From: Tautonia marina
GTDB lineage: Bacteria; Planctomycetota; Planctomycetia; Isosphaerales; Isosphaeraceae
DNA length: 64,000 nucleotides
Assembly (NCBI RefSeq): GCF_009177065.1
Contig: NZ_WEZF01000001.1
Coordinates: forward strand, 1 to 64,000
Reading direction: 5' to 3'
Position 1 is the first letter of the stretch. Each line of letters starts with the position of its first letter. The translations under genes were made by a program, and so were the position numbers. Under the pieces are notes generated by a model. The model searched no databases and was not told the DNA's origin. It saw only the letters and a program-made list of their open reading frames with translations. This document shows, piece by piece, positions 52,292-61,114 of the stretch.

Positions 52292-52782
52292 GGGCAGTTC
52301 ATCAGGGTGGCGAATCGATGATGACGCGAGAGACGACTCGACAGGGGGCGCAGGCCCCGGCCACGATCGCCAATCCTTCGAGGAGCCCGAGCCGGACCAG
52401 GCAATCGGGCGAGGCAAGGAGTTCCGGGAACCTCAGAGGATCGAGGCGTCGGAAAGAGCGGGGGAGTTCTTGAGTCGGAATCACGCGATGCAAATGGAGT
52501 TCCATCGGTGAAAACGTCATGAGTGTCTGGACCAGTTTATCTCGCAACTTGGGGTGTGGTCAATTTTTTCGTCACAGAAATCCGGACAGGGTGGGATCGG
52601 GGCGCAGGGGAAAGCTGGTCGGGTTCGGGTGAGAATGAGGGCGGATTCGCCAGGACTCTGGCATCGGTCGGGCCGATTGGTGCCCCCCTTGACGAGGCAA
52701 GCCCGCTCGCCCTCGACGTGGGTACGTGAGGGGAGCGGGCTTGCTGGATTCAGTCAGACGAGCCCTTGAGACCTGACGGCGA
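52292..52782. other. intergenic region, no confident gene
   Basis: About 490 bases between two minus-strand genes. A minus-strand frame of 81 codons (52302-52547) exists but shows no motif or clear ribosome-binding site. The stretch 52540-52580 is AT-richer and could hold the promoter of the DUF1571 gene. A terminator-like hairpin occurs at 52697-52744. Confidence 0.45.
52697..52744 (-). terminator. terminator-like hairpin
   Basis: GCAAGCCCGCTC (52697-52708) and GAGCGGGCTTGC (52733-52744) are perfect complements with a 24-base loop. It lies 39 bases past the stop of the LE-motif surface protein gene. Confidence 0.68.
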
Positions 52783-54732
52783 TCAGGGGATGAACAGCGG
52801 GCCGATCGGCGGCAGGTTGGGAATCACGATCACGTCGGGCCGGGTTCCCGGCGGCCTCGGGGCGGGGGTGACGAGCGAGACGTTGCGGCTTCCTGGTCCG
52901 AGATAGACGTGGTTCAGGGGGAAGCCGGCGATGAACGAATCGCGGGCGCGGTTGATCCCGACCAGATGCAAGGTGCCCAGGGTGTTGAGCACCAGCCCTC
53001 GGGCATCCTGGGCGAGGAACGCCTGGACGTCTCCCTGAATGTCGAAGACGGCCGTGCCGGTCAGTTCGGGGCGGAACGACTCGGAGAGCCCGTTGAGCAG
53101 GTTCGGATAGTCGAGTTCGGTCGAACCGACTCGTGCCAGCGTGGTCCGGCTGACGAAGTTGACCTGGTTCTTTCCACCGTCCACCCCGACCACGCGAGCC
53201 ACGGCACTATCGACGCTGCCGAGGGCTTCGTCGGTTCCCAGCGGAGGAGCCAGCGGCAAGCCAGGGGCCCCGGTCCGGTCGAGTTCCTCAAGGGACGTGC
53301 CGGTGGTGTCGATCGCCATTGCGCCGAGAATTTCGGTCGTCGGCTGGAACTCGTCGAAGAAGCCTCGGCCGAGGACGGCGAGGGGGTCGAAGCCGGGAAC
53401 ACCAGTTGCCCCGCCGAGGAAGGTAAACTCTCGTGTCGGCGAGAAGGCCGCGGGATTGGTCGGAACTGCCTGACCGCCGGCGAGGCTCGCCGCGAGATCG
53501 ACCCCCTGGGCCGCGCCGATGCCTCCGGAGGTTGCGTCGATGAGGACGGTGCGCAGGTCGGTTGTGCCGATGCCGTCGATGGCGTTGATCGCCGGCAGGG
53601 TGTCGGTCGTGAACTGGCCGACCGGCGAGCCATCGAGCGCGTCGAAGGCCCGGACGAGATTGGCCTGACCGACCAGGACCAGGAGGCGGCCGTCGACCTT
53701 GGCCGTACTGACGCCGGCCGAGGTGGCGATGCTGGGCACGACCGTCGATTGCAAGACGGCTCCCGTGACGGCATCGAAGCGAAGCAGTTGACCGGCCGCC
53801 GCATCGTAGCCGTAAATTTGCGGGTTCCCGATCGTCAGCTCGTCGTGGGGATCCGTGCCCGGGGGGAGCGGGGCGAGCGGCTCGGCGTTGATTCGCCCGG
53901 CGATCTGAATACGGATGCCCGGCGGCGGCCCGGTTTGCTCGACCGGGGCCGGAGTCAGGACCGGGAAGAAGTTGCCGTCGGTCAGGACCAGCTCGACGCC
54001 GCCGGCCTGATCGGTGGCGAAGGTGGTGTCGCGTCCAGCCTGAGCGGCGCGTTCCAGGGCGACCTCGGGAAGCTCTCGGAGGAAGACCTGGGTGTTCGCG
54101 CCGACGTTGTTGATGCCAAGGCGACGGACGCCGCCGATCAGGTTGATCGTACCGCCATCGATCAGGTTGAACGGTCGGAATCCGGCCAGTCCAAGCTGAT
54201 TGGCCCCGGCCCCGGCCTGGGCATCCACCGGCACGTCGGCGTCTCGAACCGTGGCAAGCGGAGCAACGCCGGTTGCATGGGCGAAGATCTGGCTGTTCGG
54301 GCCGGTGCCGTCGTAAACCAGGTCGAGCGCCCCATCGGGCCGAACCGTCGAGCCGGCCAGCGTGCCGGGACCGCTCAGGTTGACGGCGACCCGCACCCCG
54401 CGAGGCGTGGTGTAACGCAGGGTTTTGACCGGGGGCTCGGGCAGGCCGTTCTGGGCGGCGGACTGCTCGGCCGAAGTCGATGAGGCCGCCACCATCGTCA
54501 CGCCGACATCGGCGAGTGTGGGGCCATCGGACGCGCCTTGATCGGACGAGATCGCCACCGAGCCGGGGGCAAGGCCGTCGGATCGCAGCTCGACGGGGTT
54601 GAGCGTTGCACTGGTGGCTCCCGGTCCGAATCCGAGGCTGAGCCCGCCGCCGTCCAAGAGCTGGCGGCCCTCCAGCGACTCCAAGCCCGGCCGGGCCTTT
54701 CTGGTCCTGCTCCTGGTCGCTCCCCGAGGCAT
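52783..54732 (-). CDS. surface protein with LE-motif N-terminus
   Basis: 649 residues from ATG 54732. The N-terminus is basic and carries GLESLEGRQLLDGG at residues 17-30, the LE-x-LE-x-R-x-L motif of planctomycete exported proteins, instead of a classical signal. The remainder is Gly/Pro/Ala/Thr-rich, with beta-propeller-like repeats (LLVLVGQANLVRAFDALDGS and similar quinoprotein-like segments). A role in the cell envelope is likely; no enzymatic motif seen. Ends with a proline-rich tail. Confidence 0.72.
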   Translation of the reverse strand: MPRGATRSRTRKARPGLESLEGRQLLDGGGLSLGFGPGATSATLNPVELRSDGLAPGSVAISSDQGASDGPTLADVGVTMVAASSTSAEQSAAQNGLPEPPVKTLRYTTPRGVRVAVNLSGPGTLAGSTVRPDGALDLVYDGTGPNSQIFAHATGVAPLATVRDADVPVDAQAGAGANQLGLAGFRPFNLIDGGTINLIGGVRRLGINNVGANTQVFLRELPEVALERAAQAGRDTTFATDQAGGVELVLTDGNFFPVLTPAPVEQTGPPPGIRIQIAGRINAEPLAPLPPGTDPHDELTIGNPQIYGYDAAAGQLLRFDAVTGAVLQSTVVPSIATSAGVSTAKVDGRLLVLVGQANLVRAFDALDGSPVGQFTTDTLPAINAIDGIGTTDLRTVLIDATSGGIGAAQGVDLAASLAGGQAVPTNPAAFSPTREFTFLGGATGVPGFDPLAVLGRGFFDEFQPTTEILGAMAIDTTGTSLEELDRTGAPGLPLAPPLGTDEALGSVDSAVARVVGVDGGKNQVNFVSRTTLARVGSTELDYPNLLNGLSESFRPELTGTAVFDIQGDVQAFLAQDARGLVLNTLGTLHLVGINRARDSFIAGFPLNHVYLGPGSRNVSLVTPAPRPPGTRPDVIVIPNLPPIGPLFIP

Positions 54733-55009
54733 GATTTCCGCCCTCCTTGGTCAGTCGGCCTCAGATCCAAACCGGCCCCAGCGACGCAGGCGCGCCGGCT
54801 GTCCGGACGATCCGTCACACCGACAAGATCGGCAAGATCGGCCCGAGACATCAGCCCGAGCGTTCGGAACGCCCGTGCTGGGGGAGCGCCCGCTGACCCG
54901 AACGCCGAGCCGGTTGACGATCGAGACCGTTCCAAGCACGATGGAACGCGGGTGTTCATGCGACCGATCAATCCGGGGTGGTTCCCCTGTTCTCAAGGAG
55001 ATTTTTTCG

Positions 55010-55582
55010 ATGCGATGGCGCGCTTCGCATGCCTGGGGCCTGGCGGTTCTGACCGTTTCCGCACTGGGCGCGGCGGCGGTTCTGTCCGCTCAGGCGCCCG
55101 AGTCTGGACCGAAGCTGGGTGAAATCGTCACGCCCTTCGACGTTTACGATGTCACCGGTCCGAACCAAGGCAACGAGCTTTGTTACGTCTGACAGTACGG
55201 AATTAGCCCGGTCGTCTGCATCTTCACGCGGACGACATCCGGGCCCTTGACCAGTTTGGTCAAGGCCGTGGAAGACACGATGGCGGAGCATCCCAGGCTC
55301 AATGCCTTCGTCGTTCACCTGACGGATACCGAGAACGAGGCCAAAACCGTCACGAATCTCCGGAAGATCGCGGCCGATGCCGGGATTTCCAAGATCCCGC
55401 TGACCCTGATGGAAAACCCCGCCGGCCCTCCTGCGTACAAGATCGCGGAAGAGGCTGAGGTGACCGTGCTTTTCTATCGCTTCTTCGATGTCCGAGCCAA
55501 GCAGGCCTTCGGCCCCGGCGAGCTGACCGAGGCCGAGGTCGAACGGGTCGTCGCCGACCTGTCGAAAATTCTCGGTGAATAA
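55010..55582 (+). CDS. putative selenoprotein, exported thioredoxin-like (copy 1)
   Basis: The frame from ATG 55010 (AAGGAG upstream) to 55582 encodes 190 residues, with one in-frame TGA at codon 61 (55190-55192). A signal peptide (WGLAVLTVSALGAAAVLSAQ) precedes VYDVTGPNQGNELCYV, then U, then QYGISPVVCIFTRTTSGPLT. Reading UGA as selenocysteine makes a C58-x-x-U61 redox motif before a strand, as in thioredoxin-fold proteins. The same TGA occurs at the same codon in the neighbour at 55826, while both halves stay open and conserved. A hairpin follows the TGA. The alternative is a stop codon mutation, unlikely given two conserved copies. Confidence 0.72.
55190..55192 (+). other. in-frame TGA, proposed selenocysteine codon (copy 1)
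   Basis: TGA replaces what would be the second Cys of a CxxC motif. The frame is open for 60 codons before and 129 after it. Confidence 0.72.
55207..55243 (+). promoter_or_regulatory. candidate SECIS-type hairpin (copy 1)
   Basis: Starting 14 bases after the TGA, CCCGG (55207-55211) pairs with CCGGG (55239-55243), and TCGTCTGC (55212-55219) pairs with GCGGACGA (55228-55235) with one T-G wobble, leaving an 8-base loop (ATCTTCAC) and a 3-base CAT bulge. The loop begins 27 bases past the TGA, within the range known for bacterial SECIS. A loop G, expected in bacterial SECIS, is only present if the terminal pairs open. Confidence 0.55.
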
Positions 55583-55825
55583 AGGAGCGCGCCGACCCCT
55601 CGCCGCGCTCGTCGTTCGTGCGACGAGGCGCGGCAGGAGTCGGGAACCGTCTGGACCGTTTCGACGACGCAAGGCCTCGGACGGGAGCAACCTGGCGATC
55701 GTCGCGCGACGAAACGCGATCGTCCCGTTGACGATCGGATCGGTTCCGGCAACGATGGACAGTGGAAGTCCACGCGACCGCTCGGCAGGAAGGGTTTGGG
55801 CCCTTTCCGAAGGAGGTTTTTCCCT

Positions 55826-56398
55826 ATGCGATTGCGATCTTCGCACGCCTGGGGCCTGGCGGTACTGACCGTCTCCGCACTGGGTGCGGCGGCGGCCTTG
55901 TCCGCACAAGGTCCCGATTCCGGGCCGAAGATCGGCGATGTCGTCAACGCCTTCGACGTTTACGATGTCACCGGTCCGAACAAAGGCAACGAGCTCTGTT
56001 ATCGCTGACGCTACGGTGCCAGCCCGGTCGTCTGCATCTTCACGCGGACGACATCCGGGCCCTTGACCAGTTTGGTCAAGGCCGTTGATGAGAAAGTCGC
56101 TGAGAACGCCAACCTCAAGGCCTTTGTCGTCCACCTGACGGACACCGACAACGAGGCCAAAGCCGTCTCGACCCTTCGGGACCTGGCGGCTGAAAAGGGC
56201 ATCAAAGAGGTGCCGCTGACCCTGATGGACACCCCCGCCGGTCCTCCCTCGTACAAGATTGCCGAGGACGCCGAGGTGACGGTCCTGCTCTGGCGATTCG
56301 CCGAGCTGCGCTCGAAGCACTCCTTTGGCCCCGGTGAACTGACCGAGGCTGATATCGAACGCGTGCTCGCCGATCTGCCGAAGATTCTGGACGAGTGA
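55826..56398 (+). CDS. putative selenoprotein, exported thioredoxin-like (copy 2)
   Basis: The frame from ATG 55826 (AGGAGG upstream) to 56398 encodes 190 residues with an in-frame TGA at codon 61 (56006-56008), as in copy 1. Signal peptide WGLAVLTVSALGAAAALSAQ; then VYDVTGPNKGNELCYR, U, RYGASPVVCIFTRTTSGPLT. The two proteins differ at many residues (for example IPLTLMENPAGPPAYKIAEE versus VPLTLMDTPAGPPSYKIAED) but keep length and frame, showing selection for the full protein. Homologues I recall have CYRC at this place, so selenocysteine replaces a cysteine. Selenocysteine machinery genes are not in this window. Confidence 0.74.
56006..56008 (+). other. in-frame TGA, proposed selenocysteine codon (copy 2)
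   Basis: At codon 61, at the same alignment position as in copy 1, forming CYRU. Both sides are open in one frame. Confidence 0.74.
56023..56059 (+). promoter_or_regulatory. candidate SECIS-type hairpin (copy 2)
   Basis: Identical in sequence and spacing to the copy 1 hairpin: the 65 bases 56021-56085 equal 55205-55269 without a single difference, although adjacent coding sequence has diverged at both wobble and amino acid positions. Confidence 0.55.
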
Positions 56399-56598
56399 TC
56401 GACTGACACGTCCCGCTGCTCCCTCGTCGTTCGGGGGACGCGGCGTTCCTCAACGGTTTCTTGAATGTCCGGGCTTGCCTGACGTGCCGAAACGGTCGCC
56501 GACTTCCATCGATCCGTTTCGTCTGGCTCTGACCTGGCGAAACTGCAAGCTCCGAAACGTGATGCGTCGTCTTTCATGTCGAGACGGCGCACGCAAAG

Positions 56599-56630
56599 AC
56601 GGCCCGAGACGCGGGGGTGTCTCGGGCCGT
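56599..56630. terminator. terminator hairpin
   Basis: ACGGCCCGAGAC (56599-56610) and GTCTCGGGCCGT (56619-56630) form a perfect 12-base stem with an 8-base loop, followed by TTTGG. It lies between the selenoprotein copy 2 (plus) and the convergent secreted protein gene (minus), so it can serve both. Confidence 0.78.
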
Positions 56631-56744
56631 TTGGCATGGTGGGTTGTGGGTGGGGGTGGGCCCGATCCGGTCGTTGCAACTCGCCTGGAATGAAGGCGAG
56701 GCGCGGTGCTCAGCCAGCCAAAGCCGTTTCCGCGATGAGAGGCA

Positions 56745-57203
56745 TTAGCGGCGACCACGGAAGCCTCGGCCGAAGCTTCGCACCCCTCCTGCGTACGGAC
56801 TGATCATCCGAGGCGCATACGGGTTGCCGACTCGGTAGCCGGGACCGTAACCGTAGCTGTAGTTGAGCGGGTAGCGGGGATATCCGCGCGTGACCATCAC
56901 CCCGGCATCCGGAGCCACGTAGCCGTAACCATAGCCACTGGTGTAGTAGGGGGTGCCGGTGGTGTAGGGGGCGATGGTCGGATAGGCATAGGCCGGGTCG
57001 GTCGCATACGGTGAGACAACACCGCCGTACGGGATGCCGGCAACCGCGGTGGGCTGGGCCGCGACGGGCTGGCGGACGATCACCTGGGCTCCTCGGCTGA
57101 CCGTGGGATAGCCGTACGTCATGCGGACCTGAGCAAACGCGGTGGACGTCAGGCTCACGAGCATCGCCACGGCGACAATGAGCGATGAGGCAAGGCGCAT
57201 CAT
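56745..57203 (-). CDS. secreted Gly/Tyr/Pro-rich protein
   Basis: 152 residues from ATG 57203 (the second Met also possible). The signal peptide (LASSLIVAVAMLVSLTSTAF) is followed by tyrosine- and glycine-rich repeats: YGYPTVSRGAQVIVRQPVAA, YATDPAYAYPTIAPYTTG, SGYGYGYVAPDAG and NYSYGYGPGYRVGNPYAPR, ending in a basic RGFRGRR. It looks like a low-complexity envelope or matrix protein. No enzymatic features. Confidence 0.7.
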   Translation of the reverse strand: MMRLASSLIVAVAMLVSLTSTAFAQVRMTYGYPTVSRGAQVIVRQPVAAQPTAVAGIPYGGVVSPYATDPAYAYPTIAPYTTGTPYYTSGYGYGYVAPDAGVMVTRGYPRYPLNYSYGYGPGYRVGNPYAPRMISPYAGGVRSFGRGFRGRR

Positions 57204-57534
57204 AAGAGGGTTCCCCGTGTGTGTGTCGATCGAAGGCAGGGTTGGCGCCGAGATTGCCGGAAAAACGGTCGAAACGGCGTTCCGGGCGATCGTGTCTTGT
57301 CCTGTCTTGCCGGACCTTCCCAAGGCTCCGAGGCGCCCGACCGGGGGCGGATCGTCTCCCCGGTTCGCTTCCCAGTGGCGGCAAGTCATATCTGACTCTA
57401 GTTCAGGTTGCGGGCAGGTTCCTTAAAAAAATCGGGTCGCCGTCCGTTGCTCAGCAGGAACGACGAACGCTCTGGCCCGAGGGAACGCCAAGGGCAGGGC
57501 AGTGCAGGGAGGCGGGATCGCGGTGCCCAGGCGC
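57204..57534. other. intergenic region without a supported gene
   Basis: About 330 bases between two minus-strand genes. No coding or RNA gene recognised. Confidence 0.4.
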
Positions 57535-57744
57535 TCAGGGCTCTTGGTTGTCGGTCTGGCCCATCGGCGTGAAGCTCGGCCACCCTTCGGGGGGTTCTTC
57601 GTGATCGTCCCTGGCCTGGGGAGTGTATCCGGGCATCGTCCGGGCGGCCTGCTCAGCCTCGCGCCGGGTGGCCTCGTCGGGACGGTGTTTCTCGACCTGA
57701 GGGTCGGGCTTCTCGTCGTGATGGGGGGCGCGGCGGTTGGTCAT
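57535..57744 (-). CDS. small polar hypothetical protein
   Basis: 69 residues from ATG 57744. Composition is rich in Pro, Glu, Asp, Arg and His (PHHDEKPDPQVEKHRPDEAT, RTMPGYTPQARDDHEEPPEG), suggesting an unstructured protein. No family recognised. It sits just before another small polar protein of similar character on the same strand. Confidence 0.5.
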   Translation of the reverse strand: MTNRRAPHHDEKPDPQVEKHRPDEATRREAEQAARTMPGYTPQARDDHEEPPEGWPSFTPMGQTDNQEP

Positions 57745-57813
57745 CGGAATCGCCTCAGTTTCATGTGTAAGGATGAGTACGCAGGTGATAGGAACTTCTG
57801 GTCGTGCCGTCAA

Positions 57814-58050
57814 TCATTCCTGGGCGTCGGGGCCGCGAGGGCCGCTCGGATCACCGGGAACCTGGGGATCGTCGGCGCGGTTTGGGGTTCGGGGAGCCTT
57901 GGCCTCTCGGCCGAAGGCGGCCTCGTCGTGTCCCTGGCCGACGGGCGGCTCGATCCCTTCATCGCCGGTCGTTTCGTCGGTTCGGTGCAGGGGTTTCTGG
58001 CCCCAGCCGAAGGCATCTCCCTGGGGGGGGCGGTTTGGGTCGTCGGCCAC
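57814..58050 (-). CDS. small polar hypothetical protein
   Basis: 78 residues from GTG 58050, supported by GGAGG 6 bases upstream. The sequence (NRPPQGDAFGWGQKPLHRTD, ETTGDEGIEPPVGQGHDEAA) is polar and low in hydrophobics. Together with the gene at 57535 it forms a pair of small disordered proteins, possibly stress-related. No known domain. Confidence 0.6.
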   Translation of the reverse strand: MADDPNRPPQGDAFGWGQKPLHRTDETTGDEGIEPPVGQGHDEAAFGREAKAPRTPNRADDPQVPGDPSGPRGPDAQE

Positions 58051-58357
58051 GGGAAGCCTCCTCGTGGGTTGAGTCTCAAGGGGATGTGTTCCGAACGCGA
58101 GGGCCCCTCTCGATCCGAGCCGGATGAGAGGGCAGGTCGAGGGGGAGTGATCCTGATCACTCGGTCTGTCCAAGAGACGCTGTGCATCCTGCGTGCCGCG
58201 GTTGGCGTTCGATTCCAAAGGTGAGGCCCGGGATGTAGACGAGGATTCGAGGTGTCGTCCTCTCGTCATCCGGCGATCCTCGGCATAGACTACGCGGAAA
58301 TCGTTCCCGAGCCCTGGTGATTCATTCCTTTGAGACGAACTCGACGGAGCGGCCTCC

Positions 58358-59335
58358 ATGAACCCCTTGATTCTGGCGTTGTCTCGATGGTGCCTCGTGA
58401 CGGCTGGGGCCCTGGTCCTGGCGTCGGCCTCTGCCGCGTCGGCCTTGCCCGATGAGGGGGGAGATCCGGACGGCTCACGCAACCGGGCCGCGACCAGCCC
58501 CTTGCCTCGGGGCGACGGACTGGCCGCGGCGTTCGAGGCCGATCGTGGGATCGAGGCCCATCCCGACGTGATCTTCGCTGACGATTTCGAGGGGGATGCT
58601 CCCATCGGCGCGACGTGGGACGAGGTCAGCTACCGTGGCGGTTCGGTGCTGAGCCTGGTCGATGAGTCGGCCGCCGACCCTCGCACCGGGTCGAAGGCGC
58701 TCCGGGTCGAGGCCCGGCTTTCCGAAAATACCGGAGGCGGCTTGACCACCTGGTTCGAGTCGAGCGAAACCCTCTTTTTCCGGTTTCTCGTGAAGTTCGA
58801 CCCCGATTGCGACTACGTTCACCACTTCGTCACCCTTCGGGCCAACAAGGGCTTGACCGGCGGCGACCGCTGGTCCGGGTTCGGGGGAGCGGGGAACCGT
58901 CCGGAAGGGGATGAGCGCTTCTCGACCGCCATCGAAGCCTGGGGCGATTGGGGCCGACTTCCTCCTCCCGGCCAGTGGAACTTCTACAGCTACTGGCACG
59001 AGATGACGGCCTCTCCCGATGGCCGCTACTGGGGGAACGCCTTCCGACCCGCCGAACAGCCGAACATCCGCAAGGGGGAGTGGATCTGCGTCGAGTTCAT
59101 GCTCAAGCACAACACCCCCGGCGAAGCCGACGGCGAGCAAGCCTACTGGATCGACGGCAAGCTGGCCGGCCACTGGACCGGGATCAACTGGCGAACCTCC
59201 CCCACCTTGATGGCCAACGCCTTGACCCTCGAAAGCTACGTGACCGACCGCTGGACGAAGCAAGAGGTCAACGTTGTTTTGTTCGACGATGTCGTGATCG
59301 CCCGCTCCTACATCGGTCCGCCTGCGGCCCCCTGA
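58358..59335 (+). CDS. secreted polysaccharide-lyase-like (concanavalin-fold) protein
   Basis: 325 residues from ATG 58358. Signal peptide CLVTAGALVLASASAASALP. The body has a jelly-roll look: DVIFADDFEGDAPIGATWDE, GSKALRVEARLSENTGGGLT, YVHHFVTLRANKGLTGGDRW, QWNFYSYWHEMTASPDGRYW, GEWICVEFMLKHNTPGEADG and WTKQEVNVVLFDDVVIARSY. The pattern of aromatic and polar strands suggests the polysaccharide lyase 14 or LamG-like superfamily. The 3' end overlaps the convergent DUF188 gene by 28 bases. Substrate unknown. Confidence 0.68.
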   Translation: MNPLILALSRWCLVTAGALVLASASAASALPDEGGDPDGSRNRAATSPLPRGDGLAAAFEADRGIEAHPDVIFADDFEGDAPIGATWDEVSYRGGSVLSLVDESAADPRTGSKALRVEARLSENTGGGLTTWFESSETLFFRFLVKFDPDCDYVHHFVTLRANKGLTGGDRWSGFGGAGNRPEGDERFSTAIEAWGDWGRLPPPGQWNFYSYWHEMTASPDGRYWGNAFRPAEQPNIRKGEWICVEFMLKHNTPGEADGEQAYWIDGKLAGHWTGINWRTSPTLMANALTLESYVTDRWTKQEVNVVLFDDVVIARSYIGPPAAP

Positions 59336-59832
59336 TCGGAGCCGGAGCCGGACCCAGACCCGGGGGCGCGACGGGCCGCGCGCTCCCGTTCCTTGCGAAT
59401 GGCGACGAGCATTTCGTCGAGCTTGCCCAGGAATCGCGAGCGATCGGTCTTGGCAAAGGCCGACGGCCCGCCGCCGTACTGCCCGGCCTGGCGAAGCTGG
59501 TCGAGGATCGCCCGGGTGGCCAGCCGCTCGCCGATCGAGTCGTCGGTAAACGGATAGCCTTTCGGTCCCAGGGCGCGGGCCCCGGCCTTCAGGCAGCGAT
59601 CGGCCAGGGGAATGTCGGCCGTGACGACGAGATCGCCGGGTCCGATCTGCTCGGCGATCCAGTCGTCGGCCGCTTCGAAGCCGCCTCGGACGACGACTAG
59701 CTCAATCTGATCGTGCTCGGGCACCCGGAGCGGCGCATTGGCCACGACCCGGACGGTTTCGCCATAGCGCCGGGCGACCCGGTAGACCTCGTCCTTGACC
59801 GGGCAGGCATCGGCGTCAACGTAAATGGCCAT
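59308..59832 (-). CDS. YaiI/YqxD (DUF188) family protein
   Basis: 174 residues from ATG 59832. Diagnostic pattern: IYVDADACPVKDEVYRVARR at 3-22, VVRGGFEAADDWIAEQIGPG, DLVVTADIPLADRCLKAGAR, ALGPKGYPFTDDSIGERLAT. DUF188 proteins have a PIN-like nuclease fold with conserved acidic residues, though no biochemical activity is firmly assigned. A Gly/Ser-rich tail (about 155-174) is additional to the usual length. Confidence 0.9.
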   Translation of the reverse strand: MAIYVDADACPVKDEVYRVARRYGETVRVVANAPLRVPEHDQIELVVVRGGFEAADDWIAEQIGPGDLVVTADIPLADRCLKAGARALGPKGYPFTDDSIGERLATRAILDQLRQAGQYGGGPSAFAKTDRSRFLGKLDEMLVAIRKERERAARRAPGSGSGSGSDQGAAGGPM

Positions 59833-60126
59833 GACAACAAAGGGCTCCGAGATCAAAGGGGATCAGGAACAAGGCATTCCGGAACGCTTCGCAAGTGCGG
59901 GGCCTCGCTCCGTTTTGGGCGAACATTACGGAAAATCGACCCGCCGGAACGGGGCGATTGATCGACGATCGAAGCCGGTTCCGCCGGTCAGGCATAGAAT
60001 TCTCAGGAACCTCGTCCGATGCTGGAAGGGGGTGTTGCCGTCGTCTCGGAGGTCGAGACGAACGCCAGAGGGTTCGAACGCCCTGGTGGCAACCAGTGTC
60101 GAGAGGCGGATCGGGAGGGTGAACTC

Positions 60127-61068
60127 ATGGCCGACGAGATCAAATTACACAAGCCCTGGATGGTCGCCGTCTGGCCGGGAATGGGCCATGTGGCGATCAG
60201 CGCCGGCTATTATCTGATGGCCAAGCTCGGCATGCACATGGTCGCCGAGTTCCAGGCCGAGGAACTGTTCGACGTTGAGCACGTCGAGGTCAAGCACGGC
60301 CTGATCCGCACCGGACGGCTGCCCCGGAGCCGCTTTTTCGCCTGGCACGACCCGGAAGGCCGCCACGACCTGATCGTCTTCATTGGCGAGGCTCAGCCGC
60401 CGAGGGGCAAGCTTTCCTTCTGCCGTCGATTGATCGAGTTCGCCAAGGAAATGGGGGTCGAGCGGGTCTTTACCTTTGCCTCGATGGCCACCCAGATGCA
60501 CCCTTCGCACGAGTCGCGGACCTTCGGCGCGGCGACCGACCAGACAACGCTCGACGAACTGACGCAACTGGAGCTGACGATGCTCGATGACGGGCACATC
60601 AGCGGGCTCAACGGCGTCTTGCTCGGCGTCGCCGCCGAGGCCGGCTTGCCGGGCACCTGCTTGCTGGGAGAGATGCCGCACATCTTCGCTCAGCTTCCGT
60701 TCCCGAAGGCCGCGCTCGGCGTGCTCGAAGTCTTCTCGACGATCGCCAAAATTCAGCTCGATCTGACCGAACTGGCCGAGCAGGCGGTCGATGTCGAGCA
60801 GCGGCTGGGCGAACTGCTCTCCCAGGTCGAGCATGCGATGGAAACCCAGCACCAGGAACCGACCGAGGAGGAGGCGTTCCTGGGCTCCGACGGTCCCGAA
60901 GAATCGGAGGAGGAGGCCGTCAGCGCCAAGGACCGCCAGCGCATCGACCGCCTGTTCGAAGAATCGACCCGCGATCGCTCGAAAGCGTACGAACTGAAGC
61001 GCGAGCTGGATCGCCTTGGTATTTATTCCGAATACGAAGACCGTTTTCTTGACCTGTTCAAGCGTTAA
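60127..61068 (+). CDS. PAC2 family protein
   Basis: 313 residues from ATG 60127. The PAC2 (proteasome assembly chaperone 2-like) fold is visible: PWMVAVWPGMGHVAISAGYY at 9-28, YLMAKLGMHMVAEFQAEELF, RHDLIVFIGEAQPPRGKLSF, AKEMGVERVFTFASMATQMH, ISGLNGVLLGVAAEAGLPGT and CLLGEMPHIFAQLPFPKAAL. The last 80 residues form an acidic coil (TEEEAFLGSDGPEESEEEAV) with a helical end. PAC2 proteins in archaea and bacteria are of uncertain role; no proteasome genes are in the window. Confidence 0.82.
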   Translation: MADEIKLHKPWMVAVWPGMGHVAISAGYYLMAKLGMHMVAEFQAEELFDVEHVEVKHGLIRTGRLPRSRFFAWHDPEGRHDLIVFIGEAQPPRGKLSFCRRLIEFAKEMGVERVFTFASMATQMHPSHESRTFGAATDQTTLDELTQLELTMLDDGHISGLNGVLLGVAAEAGLPGTCLLGEMPHIFAQLPFPKAALGVLEVFSTIAKIQLDLTELAEQAVDVEQRLGELLSQVEHAMETQHQEPTEEEAFLGSDGPEESEEEAVSAKDRQRIDRLFEESTRDRSKAYELKRELDRLGIYSEYEDRFLDLFKR

Positions 61069-61114
61069 GAGGGAAGGGTTCGACCACCCGTCGCCGGAGG
61101 GAGTGTTCAGGATC

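Noticed and set aside
52302-52547. 81-codon minus-strand ORF between the DUF1571 and surface-protein genes
   Set aside because: No motif, no clear ribosome-binding site, Arg/Leu/Pro composition as in noncoding GC-rich DNA.
55201-55206. A possible TAG stop just after the TGA in copy 1 (attag)
   Set aside because: It is out of frame: the codons are ATT AGC.
54968-56320. 450-codon minus-strand ORF over the selenoprotein pair
   Set aside because: It is the antisense of two homologous coding regions and so shows an internal repeat; the sense strand has signal peptides and ribosome-binding sites.
55010-56398. Reading the two TGA-interrupted genes as frameshifted or degraded pseudogenes
   Set aside because: No frameshift is needed, the TGA is at the same codon in both diverged copies, and sequence past it is conserved.
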